Assembly: GCA_963593905.1 (NCBI GenBank)
Contig: CAVBBL010000002.1
Coordinates: forward strand, 1-64,000
Direction: 5' to 3'
Length of the DNA stretch: 64,000 nucleotides
Source of the DNA: CAG-791 sp963593905
Lineage (GTDB): Bacteria; Bacillota; Clostridia; Lachnospirales; Lachnospiraceae
The translations under genes were made by a program, and so were the position numbers. Shown here in pieces: positions 1-6,756 of this stretch. Under the pieces are notes generated by a model. That model saw nothing but the letters and a program-made list of their open reading frames with translations. It searched no databases and was not told the DNA's origin. The number at the start of each line of letters is the position of its first letter. Positions within the stretch are counted from its first letter, which is position 1.

Positions 1-3
1 GTA

Positions 4-447
4 TTATTGATTGAGCTGATTAATTAAATAATCGATATCTGTTGAGTAGGCAGGACGAAGACCTTGGCTATATAAATCAAGATAATGCTGGCAGTCAATG
101 ATAATCTGTTTACTGTTTTTATCAATTATATTTTGAATCAGCGCTGCAAAGTGATTCCCCTCAGTACGATAACGGACAAGATGTTGTTTTTTTACAGGAA
201 ACATTTTTATATAGTGTAGACCATGACGATTTTTAGGTCTTGTCTGCGGTCGAGGCGGTAGTGCAAAATACTGATTTTTAGGAGCTGATGATGGAATATT
301 TGAACGGATAGGAATTGCAAAATTATAAGTCATATTCTTATATTTTAAACGAACAACAAGAACATATGTTCTTGTGGATTTTTGCAATATTTCAGGATCG
401 CCGCTATATTTATTCAAAAGCGATGGGTGTATCGTAACAAGTTTCAT
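4..447 (-). CDS. Probable type III toxin (ToxN/AbiQ/TenpN-like endoribonuclease)
   Basis: This 147-residue protein is read as the RNA-cutting toxin of a type III toxin-antitoxin pair, in which a repeat-containing RNA holds the enzyme inactive. The visible features fit that family: a basic beta-rich N-terminal half (TYVLVVRLKYKNM, then AIPIRSNI), the loop LPPRPQTRP, the segment GLHYIKMFPV and a helical C-terminus. The start at 447 is preferred because a longer reading from 555 would translate through the terminator hairpin at 466-493. The gene is complete, with its stop at 4-6. Upstream on the same strand are a promoter, two imperfect repeats and a terminator, which is the expected order for a type III locus. 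The family call comes from remembered motifs and context; an unrelated small protein remains possible. Confidence 0.6.
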   Translation of the reverse strand: MKLVTIHPSLLNKYSGDPEILQKSTRTYVLVVRLKYKNMTYNFAIPIRSNIPSSAPKNQYFALPPRPQTRPKNRHGLHYIKMFPVKKQHLVRYRTEGNHFAALIQNIIDKNSKQIIIDCQHYLDLYSQGLRPAYSTDIDYLINQLNQ

Positions 448-465
448 AAGCTGGTTTTTTCTTCT

Positions 466-493
466 AAAAAAGAGTCTTCCTGATGGAAGACTC
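466..493 (-). terminator. Terminator between antitoxin RNA and toxin gene
   Basis: On the minus strand GAGTCTTCC, loop ATCA, and GGAAGACTC form a perfect 9-bp stem followed by six T. It lies 19 nt before the toxin start. In type III loci such a leaky terminator sets the excess of antitoxin RNA over toxin mRNA. Confidence 0.75.
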
Positions 494-602
494 TTCTCAT
501 ACGTAAGCGATATTCTACGCTTTACAGCACCCCGTCGCTTCCGGAAGCTAAACATACACGTTCATCATATTCTAACCGTGATGACCGATAAGCTATCCGC
601 TC
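466..602 (-). ncRNA. Candidate type III antitoxin RNA with two imperfect repeats
   Basis: Read on the minus strand, about 135 nt lie between the promoter at 609-637 and the terminator at 466-493. They contain two degenerate direct repeats: 595 to 553, and 550 to 498. Both start with TAGCTT, carry TAGAATAT in the middle and end in CGT(G)TATG. Type III antitoxins of the TenpI and CptI kinds are RNAs with a few repeats of this size placed before the toxin terminator. The RNA ends and the processing are inferred. Confidence 0.5.
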
Positions 603-608
603 AATCTC

Positions 609-637
609 AGTATAGGCGTATATTTTCCAAAAAGCAA
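609..637 (-). promoter_or_regulatory. Promoter of the toxin-antitoxin locus
   Basis: On the minus strand TTGCTT (632-637) is separated by 17 nt from TATACT (609-614), a good sigma-70-type match. Transcription would start near 602, just before the first antitoxin repeat. Confidence 0.6.
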
Positions 638-841
638 TACACGGTACGCAATCTAGTCATCTTTTTGGCAAAATGTGATGTTTGAGCCGCTCTGCTGTAT
701 TTGGCTCATGACCGGTTCATTGTAAAAACTGCTGTTGAATTTTATAACAGATTGGAATATGCTATGGTATAGAAGACGAGCAATATACCAAATGTAAAAT
801 GTAGGCGTCTCAGGAAATACACAGGAAATGACAAAAATAAC

Positions 842-870
842 CCCGAGGGTACCACTCCTCGGGATTTCTT
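842..870 (+). promoter_or_regulatory. Leader hairpin before the MATE gene
   Basis: CCCGAGG (842-848) and CCTCGGG (857-863) form a 7-bp stem followed by a short T-rich stretch, 42 nt before the MATE start. It may be a weak attenuator. The rest of 556-911 holds the minus-strand antitoxin unit and no other gene that I can support. Confidence 0.35.
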
Positions 871-911
871 GCATATAGAGTTATGACAGCTCGAGACAAA
901 GAAAGGAAACA

Positions 912-2276
912 ATGACACAGAACCAAAACGTAAAAGACACAAAAGAGCACAGTGGTATCACAGAAGGAATTATCTGGCAGCAACTGCTGCTTTTTTTCTT
1001 TCCTTTGCTTTTCGGAACCTTTTTCCAGATGCTCTACAATATGGCAGATGCTTTGATTGTGGGACGTTTTGTAGGTACGACGGCGCTCTCTGCAGTAGGC
1101 GGAACGCCGGCAGTATTGATCAATCTCCTGGTGGGGATTCTGGTGGGACTGTCCTCCGGTGCAACGGTGGTGGTAGCCCAGTGCTACGGTGCCGGCCGAC
1201 ACGGCGAAGTGGAGAAAGCAGTGCACAGCGCTATGGCGGTGGGTATCCTGGTGGGATTTCTCTTTATGGTGCTTTGCGTCTGGCTGGGCGGTGGAATGCT
1301 GACGCTTCTGGGGACACCACGGGAGACCTATGACGAATCCCTTCTCTACCTGACTATCTATGCCCTGGGCATGATCCCCAATACTGTCTACAATATGGCG
1401 GCAGGTATCCTGCGGGCTGCCGGTGACTCAAAGAGACCATTATATTTTCTGGTAGCCAGCACATTGACCAATATAGTACTGGATTTGTTTTTCATTCTGG
1501 CACTCCATATGGGAGTGGCCGGTGCTGCCCTGGCCACGATTCTTTCTCAGCTGGTCAGTGCTGTGCTGGGCTGTATCACTCTGATGAAGGCAAAGGAGAG
1601 CTACCGATTGGTGCTCAGGCACATCCGATTTGATCCGGTCTTTACTGGAAAGGTGTTACGGATCGGTATCCCGGCGGCCTTGCAGTCCACCACCTACTCT
1701 CTCTCTAATCTATTTGTGCAGGCAGCCGTCAATGGCTTTGGCACGGCAATGGTGGCAGCCTGGACCATTAATGACAAGGTGGATTCTCTTTTCTGGATGA
1801 TTATTGCTTCCTTCGGCACTGCTACCATGACCTTCGCGGGGCAAAATTACGGTGCAGGGAAGTTTAGCCGTGTCCGCAGCTGTGTGCGGCAGTCTCTGGT
1901 CATCACAGCCATTTTTACCTTGGCCATGATGGCCATTATCCTTACCATGGGGCAGGTGCTCTGCGAGGTATTCAGCAGTGACCCGGAAGTAATCGCACTG
2001 GGAAAGCATATGATTCAGTTCCTGACCCCTACCTTTTTGACATACATCTGCATCGAGGTAGTGGGCGGAACCCTACGAGGCATGGGCGACGTGGTGATTC
2101 CCACTGTGATCTCCATTCTGGGAGTATGCGTCCTGCGCGTGGGCTGGGTATTAGTGGCTGTGCCGAGAGTGCACACCATTGATACAGTCATGCTGGGCTA
2201 CCCCATCACCTGGGTTGCGACTTCAGTGCTGTTCGTAATTTACTACCTGTACTATATAAAGAAGAGGCATATTTAA
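912..2276 (+). CDS. MATE family efflux transporter
   Basis: This is a 454-residue multidrug and toxin extrusion protein of the inner membrane, expected to export cationic compounds in exchange for Na+ or H+. The sequence shows about twelve hydrophobic segments in two related halves. The family N-terminal pattern is present, with FFQMLYNMADALIVGRFVG near residues 38-56 and the matching segment in the second half (AALQSTTYSLSNLFVQ). An AAAGGAA SD lies 6 nt before the ATG. The gene stands alone, followed by an A-rich stretch and the first copy of the long hairpin repeat. Two other MATE genes occur in the window (30946 and 55767). The substrate cannot be told from sequence. Confidence 0.9.
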   Translation: MTQNQNVKDTKEHSGITEGIIWQQLLLFFFPLLFGTFFQMLYNMADALIVGRFVGTTALSAVGGTPAVLINLLVGILVGLSSGATVVVAQCYGAGRHGEVEKAVHSAMAVGILVGFLFMVLCVWLGGGMLTLLGTPRETYDESLLYLTIYALGMIPNTVYNMAAGILRAAGDSKRPLYFLVASTLTNIVLDLFFILALHMGVAGAALATILSQLVSAVLGCITLMKAKESYRLVLRHIRFDPVFTGKVLRIGIPAALQSTTYSLSNLFVQAAVNGFGTAMVAAWTINDKVDSLFWMIIASFGTATMTFAGQNYGAGKFSRVRSCVRQSLVITAIFTLAMMAIILTMGQVLCEVFSSDPEVIALGKHMIQFLTPTFLTYICIEVVGGTLRGMGDVVIPTVISILGVCVLRVGWVLVAVPRVHTIDTVMLGYPITWVATSVLFVIYYLYYIKKRHI

Positions 2277-2503
2277 AGAGCATAAAAAACATATTTTAAA
2301 ATATAAAAAAAACAAAAGAAAACATAAAAAGTTAAAAAACAGATACCATATATTTGCTGTGGAGCATTGCGGTTTATATTCCAGTATCACTTTAGTCTGT
2401 AAAGGAATAATTTCAGTATACAATATTATTGGATTATCAACGCACACATGCTGCCAGATTTGAAAAATCATCATTCAGGTTGATTGCAGATTGGCAAAGT
2501 GTA

Positions 2504-2751
2504 ATGCAGCGGGGCGCGGCAGAATGGCTCGCATCCTTTGCATTGCGCGCCAGTTTTGCTTAGGTTCGCATCGAAACCGGAGGATGGTATCGGACGCGCT
2601 TTCAGAGCGCGTCCGATAGGCCCGCCTGTCCGAGCAGACCCGCATCAGGCGGGGATGCGAGTTAAGGGCCGGCCATCCGCAGGCGAGAGGCGAACCTTAG
2701 CAAAACGGCGCAAAGTGCATGGTGCGAGACATCTGCCGCGCCCCGCTGCAT
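2504..2751 (+). repeat. Long-hairpin repeat element, copy R1
   Basis: This 248-bp element has arms of about 65 nt that are imperfect reverse complements (ends ATGCAGCGGGG and CCCCGCTGCAT). Between the arms are two inner hairpins: TCGGACGCGCT with its complement, and CCCGCCTG with CAGGCGGG. The same element recurs at 8985, 14902 and 44378. Open frames inside it (such as 71 codons from 2538) come from the palindrome and are not called as genes. The preceding stretch 2277-2503 is A-rich with nothing else recognisable. Confidence 0.85.
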
Positions 2752-2952
2752 GACCGGGCGACACACACACATATATATATACTTTCGTTAGTTACACCCC
2801 CGGCTGACATGTGAACAGTAACCAATGCAATAATATTATTTCCGCTTTTTTTATAAGCAGACTGTGATTTTCCTCATCTTCGTGATAAGATGTACGTGTT
2901 TATCCGCGGATGTATACTTCTGCATCCTGCGGCATAATACAGCAATAAGTCA

Positions 2953-2997
2953 TCAGAGAGCGGCTGCCGGTGTTGTAGGTCGGAGCACAGCCTCTGA
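2953..2997 (+). promoter_or_regulatory. Hairpin in the thrS leader
   Basis: TCAGAG plus GGCTG pairs with CAGCC plus TCTGA, with a 3-nt bulge on the 5' side. The 3' arm ends just before the thrS SD, so folding could influence translation. A full T-box is not present: the conserved GGGTGGNACCGCG antiterminator segment is missing. Confidence 0.35.
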
Positions 2998-3013
2998 GAA
3001 AAGGAGAAAAGAA

Positions 3014-4807
3014 ATGAAGATTATCGAACATGACGGTTCCATCAAGGAGTATGACGATCAGGATGCTTTCGTGCTTTCCACACTGCGTCATACCACGTCC
3101 CACGTGCTGGCACAGGCTATCAAGCATCTGTATCCCGATGCCAAGCTGGCTATCGGCCCTTCCATCGAAACCGGTTTTTATTATGATATTGATTTTGGAG
3201 ACAAGACGATCTCAGAGGCTGATCTGGCATCTATCGAGTCTGAGATGAAGAAGATCGTCAAGAAATGTCTTCCCATGGAGCGCTTCACCCTTAACAGAGA
3301 GGAAGCCATTGCCTTCATGCAGGAGAGAGAGGAGCCTTATAAGGTAGAGCTTATCGAGGATCTGCCGGAGGGCGAGACCATTTCCTTCTTCCGTCAGGGT
3401 GACTTTACGGATTTGTGTGCCGGCCCGCACCTGCTCAACACCAAGCAGGTAGGCAAAGCCTTCAAGCTCATGTCCATCGCCGGTGCTTATTGGAGAGGCT
3501 CTGAGAAGAATAAGATGCTGACCAGAATCTACGGCACAGCCTTCCTGACCAAGGAAGAGCTGGAGGAGTATCTGCACATGCTGGAGGAGGCAAAGCGCAG
3601 AGATCACCGCAAGCTGGGCAAGGAACTGGGACTCTTTATGATGAATGATGCGGGCCCGGGTTTCCCCTTCTTTTTGCCTAATGGCATGAAGCTGCGCAAT
3701 GCGCTGCTGGATTTCTGGAGAGAATTCCATGCCAAGAATGATTATGTAGAGATTTCCACACCGGTGATTTTGAACAGAAGTCTTTGGGAGACCTCCGGAC
3801 ACTGGGATCACTACAAGGAAAATATGTACACCACCGTCATCGATGATGAAGATTATGCCATCAAGCCCATGAACTGCCCCGGCTCTATCCTGGTATATCA
3901 GAACGAGCCTCGCTCCTACAGAGATTTCCCTCTGCGTATGGGCGAATTAGGACTGGTACATCGCCATGAGAAGAGCGGTCAGCTCCACGGCCTGATGCGC
4001 GTGCGCTGCTTTACGCAGGATGATGCCCATATCTTCATTACCCCGGAGCAGATTGAGGATGAGATCGCGCGAATCGCTTCCATGATCGACCAGGTGTACA
4101 AGATGTTCGGCTTTAATTATTTCATCGAGCTCTCCACCAGACCGGAGGATTCCATGGGATCCGATGAAGACTGGGCAATGGCAGAGGCTGGTCTTCGCCA
4201 CGCACTGGATAAGATTGGTCAGCCTTATATCGTCAATGAAGGTGACGGCGCATTCTACGGCCCTAAGATCGACTTCCATCTGCGGGATTCCATCGGCCGT
4301 ACCTGGCAGTGCGGCACCATTCAGCTGGACTTCCAGCTGCCCCAGCGCTTTGATCTGGAATACATGGGCTCTGATGGCTTAAAGCACCGCCCGATCATGC
4401 TGCATCGTGTATGCTTCGGTTCTGTAGAGAGATTTATCGGTATTCTGATTGAGCACTTTGCAGGCGCATTCCCCACCTGGCTGGCACCTACTCAGGTAGA
4501 GGTGATTCCGATTTCCGATAAGACACTGGACTATGCGAAGGACGTTCTGGCTAAACTGAAGGATGCCGGCATCCGCGCAGAACTGGACGGCCGTTCCGAG
4601 AAGATGGGCTTTAAGATCCGCGAGGCACAGGTAAAGAAGATTCCTTATATGCTGGTAGTTGGCCCGAAGGAAGCAGAAGAGGGCAAGGTGGCCGTTCGCT
4701 CCCGCTTTGCAGGAGACGAAGGTGCCAAGGATCTGGATGCTTTCCTGGCTGACATTAAGAAGGAAATTGCAGACAGAGCACTGAGAGAAGAGACTAAGAG
4801 CGAGTAA
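3014..4807 (+). CDS. thrS: Threonyl-tRNA synthetase lacking the TGS domain
   Basis: This enzyme charges tRNA-Thr with threonine in the cytoplasm. The start at 3014 is chosen because GGAG lies 8 nt upstream and the protein then begins with the usual short beta strand. At 597 residues it is shorter than the common ~640, because it lacks the N-terminal TGS domain. The editing domain is present (HTTSH, residues 26-30, and CAGPHL). The class II core follows, with the zinc-binding cysteine in PMNCPGS (Cys288) and the C-terminal anticodon-binding domain. A strong terminator follows at 4820. Forms without TGS are known in Clostridia, so this is a variant and not damage. Confidence 0.95.
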   Translation: MKIIEHDGSIKEYDDQDAFVLSTLRHTTSHVLAQAIKHLYPDAKLAIGPSIETGFYYDIDFGDKTISEADLASIESEMKKIVKKCLPMERFTLNREEAIAFMQEREEPYKVELIEDLPEGETISFFRQGDFTDLCAGPHLLNTKQVGKAFKLMSIAGAYWRGSEKNKMLTRIYGTAFLTKEELEEYLHMLEEAKRRDHRKLGKELGLFMMNDAGPGFPFFLPNGMKLRNALLDFWREFHAKNDYVEISTPVILNRSLWETSGHWDHYKENMYTTVIDDEDYAIKPMNCPGSILVYQNEPRSYRDFPLRMGELGLVHRHEKSGQLHGLMRVRCFTQDDAHIFITPEQIEDEIARIASMIDQVYKMFGFNYFIELSTRPEDSMGSDEDWAMAEAGLRHALDKIGQPYIVNEGDGAFYGPKIDFHLRDSIGRTWQCGTIQLDFQLPQRFDLEYMGSDGLKHRPIMLHRVCFGSVERFIGILIEHFAGAFPTWLAPTQVEVIPISDKTLDYAKDVLAKLKDAGIRAELDGRSEKMGFKIREAQVKKIPYMLVVGPKEAEEGKVAVRSRFAGDEGAKDLDAFLADIKKEIADRALREETKSE

Positions 4808-4819
4808 ATACTATTGATT

Positions 4820-4859
4820 GAAAACAGGGAATGCTTTTGCATTCTCTGTTTTCAGATTT
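4820..4859 (+). terminator. Terminator after thrS
   Basis: GAAAACAGGGAATGC (4820-4834) and GCATTCTCTGTTTTC (4839-4853) form a 15-bp stem with one mismatch, a TTTT loop and a T-rich tail. Confidence 0.85.
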
Positions 4860-4913
4860 TATTCCGGTAGCCAATGCGGCTTTCTGTATTTCAGAAAAAA
4901 ATAAAAAAAGTAC

Positions 4914-4942
4914 TTGCATTTTCTAAAGTGAGCAATTATAAT
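4914..4942 (+). promoter_or_regulatory. Promoter of tRNA-Pro
   Basis: TTGCAT (4914-4919), a 17-nt spacer and a perfect TATAAT (4937-4942) lie 15 nt before the mature tRNA. Confidence 0.85.
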
Positions 4943-4957
4943 CAATTTTGTTGTCGC

Positions 4958-5031
4958 CGGGGTGTAGCGCAGCTGGCTAGCGCACCACGTTAGGGACGTG
5001 GGGGTCGCGTGTTCGAATCACGTCACTCCGA
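4958..5031 (+). tRNA. tRNA-Pro (anticodon AGG)
   Basis: The 74-nt cloverleaf closes well: acceptor CGGGGTG with CACTCCG, D stem GCGC/GCGC, anticodon stem CCACG/CGTGG, T stem GCGTG/CACGT, discriminator A. The seven-base anticodon loop TTAGGGA gives anticodon AGG (reads CCU). CCA is not encoded. A34 is uncommon in bacterial proline tRNAs. Confidence 0.9.
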
Positions 5032-5042
5032 TCGAAGAGAGT

Positions 5043-5077
5043 AGAGAGCATACGTTGTATGTTCTCTATTTTTTTGT
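5043..5077 (+). terminator. Terminator after tRNA-Pro
   Basis: AGAGAGCATAC pairs with GTATGTTCTCT (one wobble or mismatch) and is followed by ATTTTTTT. Confidence 0.8.
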
Positions 5078-5113
5078 TATCACAAAACGTTGTTCACATA
5101 ACATTCAATGAAT

Positions 5114-5289
5114 GGGATTAGTTATCAACATTTTTGTCTATAACCCTGGGATTATCCATCAACATTTTTTGTCCTATAACTCTGGGATTAGCCGTCAACA
5201 TTTTTGTCCTATAGTGCTGGGATTATCCATCAATACTTTTTGTCCTATAGCCCTTTTGACCTATAACCCGAAGTTTTTGACCCATAAGT
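5114..5289. repeat. Tandem repeat of 34-36 nt, four units plus remnants
   Basis: Units start at 5114, 5148, 5184 and 5219. Each begins GGGATTA and contains ATCAACATTTTTGTC or a close variant, then CTATA. Two shorter degenerate units (TTTTTGACC..ATAA) follow to 5289. The array is not a CRISPR: the units are contiguous with no spacers. No reading frame in it looks real. Confidence 0.8.
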
Positions 5290-5420
5290 CCCAATGGAGC
5301 AGTTAGCACACTACCCATGTGCTTGTACAGTCTTGGTTTTTATCCGGAATGATGCTACAATGTTCCTGCAAAAAGCAGTGCAAAGCGGCGATGGAGTGCC
5401 GTAGCTGCCTGTATAGCAAG

Positions 5421-5526
5421 AAAACAACCGGTAGGGAAACAATCAGTAGGAAAACAACTGGCAGGAAAACAACTGGCAGAAAAAACAACTGATAGAAAAA
5501 CAACCGGTAGAAAAACAACCGATAAT
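5421..5526. repeat. Tandem repeat of 15 nt, seven units, before pyrE
   Basis: Seven contiguous units of the form AAAACAACYGGYAGR (one of 16 nt) end 54 nt before pyrE. In-frame stops (TAG) exclude coding on the plus strand. A hairpin (CCAGACAG, AAA, CTGTCTGG, 5540-5558) lies between the array and the pyrE SD. Confidence 0.85.
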
Positions 5527-5580
5527 TGAACACAGAGCCAGACAGAAACTGTCTGGTCCACTCGCAGAAAGGAAACAGTC

Positions 5581-6264
5581 ATGCAGGAATATAAGAAAGA
5601 GTTTATAGATTTCATGATCGACAGCCAGGTGCTGAAATTCGGAGAGTTCACCTTAAAGAGCGGCCGTAAGTCTCCTTTCTTTATGAATGCCGGCGCCTAT
5701 GTCACCGGTACCCAGTTAGAGAAGCTGGGAGAGTTTTATGCAAAGGCTATCCACGATACCTATGGCCTCGATTTTGATATTCTCTTCGGACCTGCCTACA
5801 AGGGCATCCCTCTGGCAGTAGCCACTGTCATGGCTATCTCCCGTCTTTATGGCAAGGATGTGAAATACTGTGCGAACCGCAAGGAGGTAAAGGATCACGG
5901 CGATAAGGGAATATTGCTGGGCAGTTCCTTAAAGGACGGAGATCGTGTAATGATCATCGAGGATGTCACCACCTCCGGTGCTTCCATGGCAGAGACCGTG
6001 CCGATTCTGCGTGCACAGGCCAACGTGGAGATAGTGGGATTGATGGTCTCCTTAAACCGTATGGAAAAAGGCATTGATACAGATAAGAGTGCTTTAGATG
6101 ACATCCATGACAAATATGGCTTTCATGCGAATGCGATTGTCACCATGGCAGAGGTGCAGGAGTATCTGTACAATCGTCCCGTACATGGCAAAGTGTGGAT
6201 CGATGATGCGATGAAGAGTGCGATGGATGCGTACTATGCACAGTATGGTGCTTGCCAGAAATAA
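5581..6264 (+). CDS. pyrE: Orotate phosphoribosyltransferase
   Basis: The enzyme joins orotate to PRPP to give OMP in pyrimidine synthesis. The 227-residue protein shows the PRPP-binding loop EDVTTSGAS (127-135) after a hydrophobic strand, and an N-terminal part typical of the ~225-residue PyrE type found in Clostridia. An AAAGGAAA SD lies upstream of the ATG. The leader is long and carries the two tandem-repeat arrays and a hairpin. No other pyr genes are in the window. The small membrane protein downstream (6354) may be co-transcribed across a gap of about 90 nt. Confidence 0.95.
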   Translation: MQEYKKEFIDFMIDSQVLKFGEFTLKSGRKSPFFMNAGAYVTGTQLEKLGEFYAKAIHDTYGLDFDILFGPAYKGIPLAVATVMAISRLYGKDVKYCANRKEVKDHGDKGILLGSSLKDGDRVMIIEDVTTSGASMAETVPILRAQANVEIVGLMVSLNRMEKGIDTDKSALDDIHDKYGFHANAIVTMAEVQEYLYNRPVHGKVWIDDAMKSAMDAYYAQYGACQK

Positions 6265-6353
6265 TGACAGGCGAAATCGTATGAATTTCCATTGCTGAGA
6301 TGAACTGCTTTGCGGCAGCGGAGATTTATCAAGGAAATAATAAAGAGAGATAA

Positions 6354-6683
6354 ATGGACGGAGTCAAAAGAAGGAAGTACCTTTTTACCAACAAAAAACA
6401 ATCCCCCAAGGGCTGGCTGTCCGCCAGTCTGGGGGTGATTTCTCTGACATCGGTCTGCATAGCACTCTATCTGACCTATTTAAACGGCGGCACGGCGACG
6501 ATCCGGTGGGGAGCAGCTGTCTTTTTAAGCCTGATTTTTGCCATTGTGGGATTTGCCAGCGGCATCCTGTCCAGAAAGGAGCCGGATCGATTTTATTTTT
6601 TCGCCTATGTGGGCATTCTTTTTAACGGCATCGTGTTGGGATTGTGCGCCTGGATCTTATATCTTGGTATTTTGCCGCAGTAG
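6354..6683 (+). CDS. Small three-helix membrane protein, unknown function
   Basis: This 109-residue protein has a basic N-terminus (KRRKYLFTNKK) and three hydrophobic stretches at about residues 21-42, 50-70 and 80-105. It should sit in the membrane with the N-terminus inside. It resembles short Lachnospiraceae proteins that databases group as a DUF (DUF6142-like, from memory). A GAGAG-type SD precedes the ATG. It lies between pyrE and the aminopeptidase on the same strand with short gaps. I do not assign a function. Confidence 0.7.
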   Translation: MDGVKRRKYLFTNKKQSPKGWLSASLGVISLTSVCIALYLTYLNGGTATIRWGAAVFLSLIFAIVGFASGILSRKEPDRFYFFAYVGILFNGIVLGLCAWILYLGILPQ

Positions 6684-6756
6684 GTTTGAGGACGGCTAAT
6701 AATAAAACGGCCGATTTCATGATTATAAGATGAAGATGCAATCAGGAGGAATTTTT

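Noticed and set aside
448..555. N-terminal extension of the toxin gene to 555.
   Set aside because: It would translate the terminator hairpin and the antitoxin repeats, and has no SD.
2538..2753. A 71-codon frame that recurs in the repeat copies (also 9019-9234, 14902-15150 and 44376 onward).
   Set aside because: It lies inside the long palindrome, has no SD, and is kept only because the DNA element is kept; the complementary arm gives open frames as well.
2864..3013. 50-residue extension of ThrS and a possible T-box leader.
   Set aside because: The extension has no SD and is not ThrS-like; the T-box antiterminator sequence is missing, only a short stem beginning with AGAGAGC is present.
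5114..5289. CRISPR-like array.
   Set aside because: The units are directly joined, vary in sequence and have no spacers; no cas genes are nearby.
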